Source: Chthoniobacterales bacterium
GTDB lineage: Bacteria > Verrucomicrobiota > Verrucomicrobiia > Chthoniobacterales > UBA10450
Direction of reading: 5' to 3'
NCBI GenBank assembly: GCA_035274845.1
Contig: DATENU010000002.1
Coordinates: forward strand, 1-64,000
Length of the DNA: 64,000 bases
The translations under genes and the position numbers were made by a program. The notes beneath the pieces were generated by a model. The model was not told the origin of the DNA and searched no databases. It was given only the letters and a program-made list of their open reading frames with translations. Position 1 is the stretch's first letter; every line of letters starts with the position of its first letter. This document shows positions 43,952-52,079 of this stretch, one piece after another.

Positions 43952-43977
43952 CCCCCGCCGGATTTCTCCGACGGGGG
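43952..43977. terminator. strong hairpin between convergent genes
   Basis: CCCCCG-C-CGGA-TTTC-TCCG-A-CGGGGG folds into a stable stem with one mismatch. It lies 8 bp after the TPR gene stop and 22 bp before the stop of the convergent small ORF at 44000. A T-run follows on the minus strand. Confidence 0.75.
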
Positions 43978-43999
43978 CTCGCTTATCTGTCAGCCGTGC

Positions 44000-44128
44000 T
44001 TACTCGTCGCAGCAGGGCATTTTGAACGGGCAGCAACCACCACCGCCGCAGCAATCAGCCGAACGCGAAATCGCGTTCGCTGTGCCGACCAGCGCCAGGG
44101 CCGCCACGATCATCATCAGGTATTTCAT
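44000..44128 (-). CDS. 42-residue secreted cysteine-rich peptide
   Basis: ATG 44128 is preceded by a near-perfect Shine-Dalgarno (CAGGAGGATTCC). The product has a leader (MKYLMMIVAALALVGTANA) and a mature tail with three Cys pairs: ADCCGGGGCC, PFK, MPCCDE. Six cysteines in about 23 residues suggest metal binding or disulfide bonding. It lies 60 bp downstream of another cysteine-rich gene and ends next to a terminator, so it closes that operon. No family is recognised. Confidence 0.7.
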   Translation of the reverse strand: MKYLMMIVAALALVGTANAISRSADCCGGGGCCPFKMPCCDE

Positions 44129-44188
44129 GGAATCCTCCTGTTGAATTTCGTTTCCTCTTCTCCCGCGGAGCGGAAGGAGCCAACGCCG

Positions 44189-44533
44189 TTAAGCGACTGG
44201 GAGGCGCGGCGGCGGGACCTGGGGACGATGCGGTCGGACCAGCTCACGGGCCGCGAATGCGGCAAAAGATTCTTCGCCGGTCGGCGGATAAACGAACGGC
44301 GTGGCTGGGGCCGAAAGGATGGCGAGGCAAAAGACGCAGCCGCCGCAACATTGCTTCTCCTGGTCGGATTTCGGCTCATGCCGGGGACAACCGTCCGTCA
44401 CCCTCTCGGTTTTCACCTTGGCGCAACAGCCGGTCTTCTCTGTTTGGGGCAGGGGTGACTGCGCGGGTGTGACTGCAAAAGCGATCGAACAGGAGGTCAA
44501 CGCGTAAACCAGAAATCGAAGGGCCGTTCGCAT
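44189..44533 (-). CDS. cysteine-rich secreted protein
   Basis: ATG 44533 (MRTALRFLVYALTSCSIAFA) gives 114 residues with a signal peptide. The mature part carries TGCCAKVKTERVTDGC and EKQCCGGCVFCLAIL, eight cysteines mostly in pairs, then a Pro/Arg-rich tail. Vicinal cysteines and an adjacent small cysteine-rich peptide suggest soft-metal binding. It lies 144 bp downstream of the RND pump gene on the same strand. An in-frame extension to 44650 has no support. Confidence 0.6.
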   Translation of the reverse strand: MRTALRFLVYALTSCSIAFAVTPAQSPLPQTEKTGCCAKVKTERVTDGCPRHEPKSDQEKQCCGGCVFCLAILSAPATPFVYPPTGEESFAAFAARELVRPHRPQVPPPRLPVA

Positions 44534-44677
44534 TCGCGATCCGACATTACAGCTTTGCAGGCTCCGATTCAACATCGCCGCGATGGGTCGCTCGGCCGCC
44601 TGACGTTGCGATCGAAGAGTCAGCCCGGCTAGCCTGGAGTTGAAACCCATTTAGCCGGTCGGCGTAAGCAGACGTTG

Positions 44678-47600
44678 TTAATGCGATACGGCGGGCTCGA
44701 TAGCAATATCCTGCGCGTTGATCGTCGGCGCCGCCTGCCGTCGTTCTTTGAACCACATGATCACCACGTAGAACACCGGCGTGAGGAGCAGGCCGAAGAA
44801 CGTCACGCCCAGCATGCCGAAGAAGACGGCGGTGCCGAGGGCCTGGCGCATTTCCGCGCCTGCTCCGGTGCCGATGACGAGGGGAAACACCCCGAGGATG
44901 AAGGCAAAGCTGGTCATCAAGATCGGCCGGAGACGGAGGCGGCACGCTTCGACGGCGGCCGTGAAGCGATCTTTGTGGTCCCGATCCTGGATCTGCTTCG
45001 CGAATTCGACAATCAGGATGGCATTCTTGCAGGCGAGGCCGACCAGCACGACGAAGCCGATCTGAGTAAAGACGTTGTTGTCCATCGAGCGCAGCCAGAC
45101 GCCGCCGATCGCGCTGAAGATACACATTGGCACGATCAGGATGATTGCGAGCGGCAACGACCAGCTTTCATATTGCGCGGCGAGCAGGAGAAAGACGAAC
45201 AGGACGCAGAGCGGGAAAACGTAGATGGCGCTATTGCCGGCGACTTTCGCCTGGTAGGCGATCTCAGTCCATTCGGTCGTGAAACTCGTCGGTAGAATTT
45301 CCTTGGCCAGGCGCTCGATGGAGTTAATCGCGTCGCCTGTGCTCGTCCCGGGGGCGGGCTGGCCACTCAGATCGGCCGCGGGAAACATGTTGTAGTGGGT
45401 GACCTTGTCCGCACCGTTTACTTCCTGCACGGTCGCGACCGCGCCGAGTGGAACGACCCCGCCGTTGCTGTTGCGCGTCTTGAGCAGACGGATGTCTTCC
45501 GGCTTGAGCCGGAATTGTGAGTCGGCCTGGGCCGTGACGCGGTAGGTGCGCCCAAACAAGGTAAGATCATTTACGTAGGAAGAGCCGAGATAGGTTTGCA
45601 ACGTTCCGAAGATATTGCTTAAGGGCACGTTCATGCTCTTCGCTTTGACGCGATCCACCTCGAGCCAAAGCTGGGGCACATTGGCCCGAAATGTCGTGAT
45701 GTTATTCGTCAGGCCCGGCGTTTGGTTCGCTTTCCCAACCATCGCGAACGCCTGGGCCTGGAGCTCTTCGATGCCGGCGTTGCCTCGATCCTGGATGAAA
45801 ACCTTGTAACCACCCGCGTTGCCGATGCCGGCGACCGGTGGCGGTGGGAATACCGCGACGAGCGCCTCAGGTATCTCCGCGCGCACGCGTGCATTCATCT
45901 TCGCGAGAATCGCCGGGAGCTTTTCCTCAGGCTTGGTCCGCTCAGAGAATTCCTTGAACGGCAGGAAGACCGCGGCGGTGTTTGTCTGATTGCCGCCGAA
46001 AAGATTGAACCCGGCGAATTCAACGGTGTTGAGAATGCCGGGAGTCTCGTGGGCGATCTTGGCAATCTTGTCGACGACCGCCTGGGTGCGATCGAGCGAC
46101 GCGGCATCGGGCAATTGCGCATACACGACGGCGTAGCCGCGATCTTGCGTCGGGAGAAATCCGCCCGGGACGACTTTGAATCCGAGCACGGTGAGGCCAA
46201 GCAAACCCGCGTAAATGAACAGCACAATAACGGCGAGCTTGGTGAGCCGGGAGACAGTATGGCCGTAGGCATTTCCCGCCCACGCAAACACTTTGTTGAA
46301 GCCGCGGAAGAACCAGCCGAGGAGCGCGTCGAGAATGCGCTGAAACCGATCCTTCTCTGCGCCGCGCGGGCGGAGAAGCAGCTTTGCGAGCGCGGGGGAC
46401 AATGTGAGGGAGTTGAACGCCGAGATCGCAGTCGAGACCGCGATCGTGAGCGCGAACTGCCGGAAGAATTGTCCGGTGATTCCGCTCAGGAACGCCGTGG
46501 GAATAAAGACGGCGCAGAGCACGACCGCGATGGCGACGAGCGCGCCTCCGACTTCGCTCATCGCTTCACGGGCGGCGTCGCGCGGGCTGCGGCCTTCTTC
46601 GATTTTGTGCTCGATCGCCTCGACCACCACAATCGCATCGTCGACCACGATTCCGATCGCGAGCACCAGGCCAAAGAGCGAAATGTTGTTGATGGAAAAG
46701 CCAAAAGCCGTCATCGCCGCAAAAGTTCCGATCAATGAAACCGGAATGGCGATGAGCGGGATGATCGCCGCGCGCCAGGTCTGGAGAAACACGAGGACGA
46801 CGAGCACCACCAGCGCGATCGCTTCGAAGAGCGTCTTCTGCACTTCGTGGATCGACTCGCGCACGGAGACAGTCGGGTCATACACGATCGTATAGTCCAG
46901 CCCGGCCGGGAAACGGTGCTTCAGCTCCTCCATCTTTTTGCGCACCGCCGCGGAGGTCTGAAGCGCATTCGAACCGGGCCGCTGGAAAATGCCCATCGCA
47001 GTCGCCGGTTTTCCGCCGAGCTGGCTGTTGACCGTGTAATCGCGCGCCGCCAGCTCGACCCGCGCGACATCACGAATGCGCGTGACCTGCCCGCCGGTTC
47101 CGGTCTTGACCACGATTTCGCCAAACTCGTCCTCATTCGCAAGCCGGCCCTGGGTACTGACGGTGTATTGAAAGGCGGTGGACTCCTTCGGCACCGGCGG
47201 CGCGCCGATGATCCCGGCCGCGACCTGCACGTTCTGCTCCTGGATTGCGCTGACGACGTCCTGCGCGGTCAGCCCTCGCGCGGAAAGCTTGTCCGGATCA
47301 AGCCAGATGCGCATCGAGTATTCGCGCGCCCCGAAGACCGTGATGTCGCCGACGCCATCGAGCCGCGCGAGCTCATCGCGGAGCTGAAGGAGCGCGTAGT
47401 TGCTCGTGAAAAGCGAATCGAGCGAACCATCCGGCGAGACGAGGTGCACGACCATCGTCAGATCGGGTGATTGCTTTCGCGTGGTGACGCCGATGCGCTG
47501 CACATCCTGCGGCAAAGTCGGCACCGCAATCGCGACGCGATTCTGCACCAGCACCTGCGCGTCATCGAGATTGGTCCCGAGCTTGAAGGTGACGGTGAGC

Positions 47601-47872
47601 GCCATGTTGCCATCGCTCGTGCTCTGCGAAGTCATGTAGAGCATGTTCTCCACGCCATTGACCTGCTGCTCGATCGGCGTGGCCACCGTCTCCGCGACCA
47701 CCTTGGCATTCGCGCCCGGATAATTGGCGGTGACCTGAATGGTTGGCGGCGCAATCTCCGGATACTGCGCGATCGGCAAGGTGAAGAGCGCGATGGCGCC
47801 GATCAGCGTGATGAGGATGCTAATGACTCCGGCGAAGATGGGCCGGTCGATGAAAAAGTGAGAGAAGTTCAT
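44678..47872 (-). CDS. RND efflux pump permease (HAE1/AcrB-like)
   Basis: The 1064-residue protein exports hydrophobic compounds with proton antiport. The N-terminus NFSHFFIDRPIFAGVISI and the proton-relay GIVVDDAIVVVEAIEH (Asp pair in TM4) define the HAE1 group. Two six-helix halves and large periplasmic loops are visible, with FLPTQDRGYAVVYAQLPDAASLDR at the second loop. The membrane fusion gene overlaps upstream by 4 bp (ATGA). No outer-membrane channel gene is present, so a TolC-like partner must be elsewhere. Confidence 0.95.
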   Translation of the reverse strand: MNFSHFFIDRPIFAGVISILITLIGAIALFTLPIAQYPEIAPPTIQVTANYPGANAKVVAETVATPIEQQVNGVENMLYMTSQSTSDGNMALTVTFKLGTNLDDAQVLVQNRVAIAVPTLPQDVQRIGVTTRKQSPDLTMVVHLVSPDGSLDSLFTSNYALLQLRDELARLDGVGDITVFGAREYSMRIWLDPDKLSARGLTAQDVVSAIQEQNVQVAAGIIGAPPVPKESTAFQYTVSTQGRLANEDEFGEIVVKTGTGGQVTRIRDVARVELAARDYTVNSQLGGKPATAMGIFQRPGSNALQTSAAVRKKMEELKHRFPAGLDYTIVYDPTVSVRESIHEVQKTLFEAIALVVLVVLVFLQTWRAAIIPLIAIPVSLIGTFAAMTAFGFSINNISLFGLVLAIGIVVDDAIVVVEAIEHKIEEGRSPRDAAREAMSEVGGALVAIAVVLCAVFIPTAFLSGITGQFFRQFALTIAVSTAISAFNSLTLSPALAKLLLRPRGAEKDRFQRILDALLGWFFRGFNKVFAWAGNAYGHTVSRLTKLAVIVLFIYAGLLGLTVLGFKVVPGGFLPTQDRGYAVVYAQLPDAASLDRTQAVVDKIAKIAHETPGILNTVEFAGFNLFGGNQTNTAAVFLPFKEFSERTKPEEKLPAILAKMNARVRAEIPEALVAVFPPPPVAGIGNAGGYKVFIQDRGNAGIEELQAQAFAMVGKANQTPGLTNNITTFRANVPQLWLEVDRVKAKSMNVPLSNIFGTLQTYLGSSYVNDLTLFGRTYRVTAQADSQFRLKPEDIRLLKTRNSNGGVVPLGAVATVQEVNGADKVTHYNMFPAADLSGQPAPGTSTGDAINSIERLAKEILPTSFTTEWTEIAYQAKVAGNSAIYVFPLCVLFVFLLLAAQYESWSLPLAIILIVPMCIFSAIGGVWLRSMDNNVFTQIGFVVLVGLACKNAILIVEFAKQIQDRDHKDRFTAAVEACRLRLRPILMTSFAFILGVFPLVIGTGAGAEMRQALGTAVFFGMLGVTFFGLLLTPVFYVVIMWFKERRQAAPTINAQDIAIEPAVSH

Positions 47873-49218
47873 TGCGCGGATTTGCTTTCTATTGAGGGAG
47901 GCTGCTCAGAAATTGGCGTCACCGGCATTCCCGGCTGGAGGAGCTGCAAACGCGTGGAGACGACCTTCTCGCCGTCCTTCAGACCTTTTTTAACGATCCG
48001 TTTGCCCTCAAAGATTGGGCCTGTTTCGAGATTGCGACGCTCGAGGGTGTTGTCCGGTTTGACGACATAGGCGTACTTCAGTCCCTGCTGGGAACTGATG
48101 ACCTTGTCGGCCACCAAGGCGGCGCGGTATGGGGTCGCGCCGGCCACGCGAATGCGGGCGAAGAAGCCCGGCACGACGAGCGTGCTCCAGTTGCGAAGCA
48201 CCACGCGCGCGCGCACCGTCCCGGTTCCCGGATCGAGGCGGTTATCGACGAAGTCGACTACCCCTTCGTGCGGAAAGTCAGTCTCATTGCCGAGTTGGAC
48301 CCAGGCAGGGATCTGTCCATTGCGAGCGCTCTTCCGCTTACCTTCTTCGTCCAGCTTCACGTACTTCAAAAGGCTGTTTTCGTCCGCGTCGATCCGGACG
48401 TAGATCGGATCGACGGAAACGACCGTGGTAAGAACGCTTTCGGGTCCCGCTCCTGGCTGCACCAGGTTGCCGAGCGTGATGCGAGCATCACTGACCCGTC
48501 CGGCAATCGGCGACTTCACCTGCGTGAACTCGAGATTCAAGGCCGCCGCATTCTTCGCGGCCTCCGCGGAACGCGCCCCGGCGGATGCCTGCTGATAGGT
48601 CGCCGCCTTCTGATCGAACTCGCTCGCGGAAATGGTGTTCTTGCTCCGCAGGTCCTTCGCGCGATCCAATTCGATCTGCGCGAGTTTCTGGTTCGCCTGG
48701 GTGCGCTCGAATTCGGCCGCCGCGCGATCGAAGTCGGCCTGATACGGGCGCGGATCGATGACGTAAAGCAGATCGCCGGCCTTGACCATGGCCCCGGCCT
48801 CGAACTTCACCTCTGTAATGTAACCGGAAACGCGGGGCCGCACTTCCACCGACTCCACAGCATCAAGGCGCCCCGTGTATTCGTCCCACTCGTTCACATC
48901 CTTCTCGACGACCGTGACAACATTCACGGGCAGCGCTGGCTGCGATTGAGGCGCGCTTGGTTTGCAGGCGGCCAACGCGAGCGCCGCCAGCGCGACAACC
49001 CCAAAGCGCACGGATTGTCCGATGGACCCTGTCCGGCTGCGTCCTGCGCTTCTGCGTTCGTTGATCTTCTTCGGATGCGCGTTCGCTTCGTCTGGGAGGT
49101 CTGCGAATCTCAGACGAATCTTCTGTTGCCGATGACCGAAATCGGTCACCAAGCCCTCCTGCCACTCCAGGACGAGCCCGGGCGCGGTGAGCGAAACTGG
49201 TGGACTTATTAGGTTCAT
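47869..49218 (-). CDS. RND periplasmic adaptor (AcrA/MexA-like)
   Basis: The adaptor joins the RND pump to an outer-membrane channel. A lipobox (ALALAAC, Cys near residue 85) follows a ~70-residue polar N-terminus that is unusual for the family. The HlyD-type barrel-sandwich and coiled-coil hairpin are clear: VEVRPRVSGYITEVKFEAGA, FERTQANQKLAQIELDRAKDL, ALNLEFTQVKSPIAGRVSDA. AAAGGAAG stands 7 bp before ATG 49218, supporting that start, although a GTG at 49008 would give a standard-length lipoprotein. The upstream region carries the 47-bp element. Confidence 0.9.
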   Translation of the reverse strand: MNLISPPVSLTAPGLVLEWQEGLVTDFGHRQQKIRLRFADLPDEANAHPKKINERRSAGRSRTGSIGQSVRFGVVALAALALAACKPSAPQSQPALPVNVVTVVEKDVNEWDEYTGRLDAVESVEVRPRVSGYITEVKFEAGAMVKAGDLLYVIDPRPYQADFDRAAAEFERTQANQKLAQIELDRAKDLRSKNTISASEFDQKAATYQQASAGARSAEAAKNAAALNLEFTQVKSPIAGRVSDARITLGNLVQPGAGPESVLTTVVSVDPIYVRIDADENSLLKYVKLDEEGKRKSARNGQIPAWVQLGNETDFPHEGVVDFVDNRLDPGTGTVRARVVLRNWSTLVVPGFFARIRVAGATPYRAALVADKVISSQQGLKYAYVVKPDNTLERRNLETGPIFEGKRIVKKGLKDGEKVVSTRLQLLQPGMPVTPISEQPPSIESKSAQ

Positions 49219-49262
49219 ATGATTCTTCCTTTGTTGAGGAAAGGATGGGGCATGGCGGGTCC

Positions 49263-49309
49263 GGTGAGAAAGACTATGTTTCTTGCCTCACCATGCCTGG
49301 TGGGCATAC
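49263..49309 (-). promoter_or_regulatory. 47-bp conserved element, copy 1
   Basis: Read on the plus strand it contains AGAAAGACTATGTTTCTTG and CTCACCATG, then GGGCATAC. It shares most positions with 52033-52079 and 54103-54149. The core has the dyad AAGA-N7-TCTT on the minus strand. It lies between the divergent RND adaptor (44 bp to its ATG) and lysR (11 bp before its GTG), where a LysR regulator would bind. Confidence 0.7.
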
Positions 49310-49320
49310 CCTAATGGGCC

Positions 49321-50223
49321 GTGGAACTGCGGCATTTACGTTACTTCGTCGCGGTGGCCGAGATGGAAAACGTCTCGCGGGCCGCGATGCAGCGGTTGCA
49401 CGTTTCGCAGCCGTCGCTCAGCCGCCAGATTCGCGATCTCGAAGATGAAATGGGCGTGCAGTTGCTCGAACGCACAGCGAAGTCGGTTCGCCTGACCGAC
49501 GCAGGTCGCGCGTTTCTCGATGAGGCGCGCGCGATTCTAAAACAGACCAGCGACGCCGTGGGGAAAGTGCGCGCCATCGCTGGCAAGGGTGACACCGAGC
49601 TGCACATTGGCGATTGGCCGCTCGCCACCGGCCGGATCCTGCCCGGGCTTCTTCGCGCGTATCAAAAAGCGATGCCTAAGGTGAAAGTGAAGGTGCATGA
49701 TTGGGCGGTGGAGAAGAACATCTCGGGAGTGCGCGATGGTCGCCTGCAGCTCGCGATCATTCTTCCACCGCTCAAAGGAAATGCGCTGGAGGAGCTGCGG
49801 TTCGAACCATTGTTCACTGGGCGCGTTTGCCTCGCCGTTTCATGCGATCATCCATTCGCCTCGCGCCGATCCGTTCCGTTAGCCGACGCCGCGCGCGAAC
49901 CGTTCGTCGGGCTGACGCGCGAGGACTATCCGCGTTACCTGGAATATTTGAGTGCGATCTTTGCGCCTGTGAACGAGAAGCCGCGCCTCGTGGAGGAGCA
50001 GGATGGTTGGTCTGGTGTTTTTTCCGCTGTCAGCGCCGGCGCGGGAATTGCACTCACATCGGACGCGTTCAATTATGCGTTCAACGACCGGATCAAATGC
50101 GTGCGCCTCACGCCTGAACCGAAACGCGTCGTCGTCGGGATGATTACGCGAAAAGGAAAACTCACCCCGGCCACGGAGATGTTCTGCCAGTGTGCGAAGG
50201 ACGCCTTTGCTTCTATGCGTTAG
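49321..50223 (+). CDS. LysR-family transcriptional regulator
   Basis: The 300-residue protein has an N-terminal winged helix: ELRHLRYFVAVAEMENVSRA, LHVSQPSLSRQIRDLEDEMG, LLERTAKSVRLTDAG. The C-terminal effector-binding domain has LAVSCDHPFASRR. GTG 49321 is the start. The gene is divergent from the RND pump operon, a usual arrangement for a local regulator. Copy 1 of the 47-bp element lies in the 102-bp gap, so this protein is the first candidate to bind all three copies. The effector is unknown. Confidence 0.93.
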   Translation: MELRHLRYFVAVAEMENVSRAAMQRLHVSQPSLSRQIRDLEDEMGVQLLERTAKSVRLTDAGRAFLDEARAILKQTSDAVGKVRAIAGKGDTELHIGDWPLATGRILPGLLRAYQKAMPKVKVKVHDWAVEKNISGVRDGRLQLAIILPPLKGNALEELRFEPLFTGRVCLAVSCDHPFASRRSVPLADAAREPFVGLTREDYPRYLEYLSAIFAPVNEKPRLVEEQDGWSGVFSAVSAGAGIALTSDAFNYAFNDRIKCVRLTPEPKRVVVGMITRKGKLTPATEMFCQCAKDAFASMR

Positions 50224-50235
50224 GCCGCGCCGGTC

Positions 50236-50682
50236 CTAGACGTGGGCGTGGAGTGACATTAGTTCGCGCCGGCAGGCTTCGCTAAAGGCCTTGAGCGGAT
50301 CAATTCCTCCATTATGAACACGTTCGTGAAATTCTTCGACCGACACATTCGGCTCGAAATATTGTTCCATGATGAATTTCACCAGCTCTACCGCGTCGGC
50401 GAGGACAGCCTCCGAGGCGCACAGCCGAATACGGTTCAGCAACGCATAGATCGACAACAGGGTCTCCGGCCTGTCGAGGTTTCGCTCGAGTGAGTCCATC
50501 ACCCGTTTCGAGCATTCGTTGATGAATTCGCCGTAAAGCGTTTCGCGCCTGTTTAGTTCGGCGCGCAGCGCGGCGCGCCGATTGCGAGCCTTTTGCGCGA
50601 CCCACGCCGTCGCCACGCTCGCCGAGCCGCCGGTCAGCGATCCGAAAATACCCGCCAGCGCGGTAACGATTGTAGTGTCCAT
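50236..50682 (-). CDS. hypothetical membrane-anchored protein
   Basis: ATG 50682 gives 148 residues. An N-terminal hydrophobic helix (TTIVTALAGIFGSLTGGSASVATAW) is followed by a basic helical region (QKARNRRAALRAELNRRETL) and a soluble helical part with ECSKRVMDSLERN and VKFIMEQYFEP. No family is recognised. It begins 2 bp after the stop of the NDH-2-like gene, so it is the second gene of that transcript. Confidence 0.6.
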   Translation of the reverse strand: MDTTIVTALAGIFGSLTGGSASVATAWVAQKARNRRAALRAELNRRETLYGEFINECSKRVMDSLERNLDRPETLLSIYALLNRIRLCASEAVLADAVELVKFIMEQYFEPNVSVEEFHERVHNGGIDPLKAFSEACRRELMSLHAHV

Positions 50683-50684
50683 GA

Positions 50685-52004
50685 CTAGGCTGCGCGTCGT
50701 CCGCGGAGCCGTGTCCACCGCTCACTAAGCTCCTCAACATCGCGCAGCGTGATCATCTGTTCGATTTCGCGTCCGAAAACAAGATCGAGTGTCCACGCCG
50801 TCATCACCCGCAGTTTCTTCACCAACCGCGGAAGCTTCGCCAGATAAACCGAGCGCCACATCCACCAGGCAATGAACCCGGAGAACTTGAATCCGAAGAA
50901 ACTCGCTACCCCGGTATGATGGCCGATGCTCGCGAGCATTCCCATCGTCCGGTAACGGAACGGCTTTAGTTCTTGATCGAGAATCGTGCGCTCGATGTTC
51001 TTCGCCGCCGTCAGTGCCTCGCGCATTCCGTGCTGCGCAGTGGGCGGGAACCACCTTCCAGTTTCGTAACCATCGGGAACCGCCGCGCAATCGCCCGCTG
51101 TCCAAAGTCCGGGGAATCCGGGAACCTGAAGATATTGATCTGCAATAATCCGTCCTCTCTCTTTCGGACACGCCAAAGCGGCGACCACCGGACTGGGTTT
51201 TACCCCCGCCGTCCAAACAAGGGTCGCGGCGGGAATCGACATGCCGTTGTTCAGGGTAACGTCCCAACCATCGTAGCTGGCCACGCGCGCGCCTTTGATC
51301 ACGTCCACGTTGCGCTCGCGCAGTTTGTGTTCGGCATATCGGCCGAGCTCTTCGCCCAGCTCCGGGAGCAAATAATCACCGGGATGAATCACCACCACGC
51401 GAATTTCCTCTTCGCCCACTTGCGGGTAAAACTTCGCCGCCTGGCGAACGAAATCGTTGACCGCGCCCGCTGTTTCCGCGCCGGCAAATCCGCCGCCGGC
51501 GATGACAAAGGTGAGCCATTGGCGGCGCGCGGCCGTATCCTTCTCCAGGCTTCCTTCCTCCAAAAACGCCACCATTCGGTTTCTCAGCAGGGCCGCATCG
51601 CTGAGGCTCTTCATCGTCACCGACCAATCCCGGATGCCGGCGTTTTCGAAAAAATTTGTCTCGGAGCCGAGAGCGAGAAGCAAATGATCGAAGTCGAACT
51701 CGAGCTCGCGCTGATCCAAGCCGTGGACGCAACGAACTTTGCGCGCGCCAGGATCGATATCTGAGACATCAGCTCCGATCACATTAACGTGGCGCAGAAT
51801 TCGCCGCAGTGGATTGACGATGTCCCCGGGCGCCAGGTCGCCAGCCGCCACCTCATGCAACATCGGCGTGAAGAGAATATAATTCTCCCGCGCGATCAGC
51901 GTCACTTCCACGTCCGCCCGGCGCGCCAGATGTCTGTCCAAATATTTTGCGGCGTAGAGCCCGGCAAACCCGCCACCCGCGATCACGATCCGTGTTTTCT
52001 TCAT
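50685..52004 (-). CDS. NDH-2-like NAD(P)H dehydrogenase
   Basis: The 439-residue flavoprotein begins MKKTRIVIAGGGFAGLYAAK, the FAD-binding Rossmann loop. A second FVIAGGGFAGAETAG binds NAD(P)H, and IWTAGVKPS-type and FPGLWTAGDCAAVPDG motifs follow. The C-terminal membrane-binding helix FSGFIAWWMWRSVYLAKLPR is typical of type II NADH:quinone oxidoreductases. An in-frame ATG at 52064 would add 20 residues and run into the element at 52033-52079. ATG 52004 is therefore preferred. It probably oxidises NADH at the membrane during redox stress. Confidence 0.9.
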   Translation of the reverse strand: MKKTRIVIAGGGFAGLYAAKYLDRHLARRADVEVTLIARENYILFTPMLHEVAAGDLAPGDIVNPLRRILRHVNVIGADVSDIDPGARKVRCVHGLDQRELEFDFDHLLLALGSETNFFENAGIRDWSVTMKSLSDAALLRNRMVAFLEEGSLEKDTAARRQWLTFVIAGGGFAGAETAGAVNDFVRQAAKFYPQVGEEEIRVVVIHPGDYLLPELGEELGRYAEHKLRERNVDVIKGARVASYDGWDVTLNNGMSIPAATLVWTAGVKPSPVVAALACPKERGRIIADQYLQVPGFPGLWTAGDCAAVPDGYETGRWFPPTAQHGMREALTAAKNIERTILDQELKPFRYRTMGMLASIGHHTGVASFFGFKFSGFIAWWMWRSVYLAKLPRLVKKLRVMTAWTLDLVFGREIEQMITLRDVEELSERWTRLRGRRAA

Positions 52005-52032
52005 GTTAAAAGCATTCGCGTGGCGCGTGCTG

Positions 52033-52079
52033 GTTGGGAAAGACCATGTTTCTTTACTCAGCATAGTCAGCGAGCATGG
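52033..52079 (-). promoter_or_regulatory. 47-bp conserved element, copy 2
   Basis: Plus-strand core GGGAAAGACCATGTTTCTT then CTCAGCATA and GAGCATGG. It lies 28 bp upstream of the NDH-2-like ATG and overlaps the last 26 bp of the upstream hydrolase pseudogene. Dyad and spacing are the same as in the other copies. Confidence 0.7.

Noticed and set aside
45722-46738. 338-codon ORF opposite the RND permease
   Set aside because: Opposite strand of a full-length HAE1 pump with intact motifs; charged low-complexity translation.
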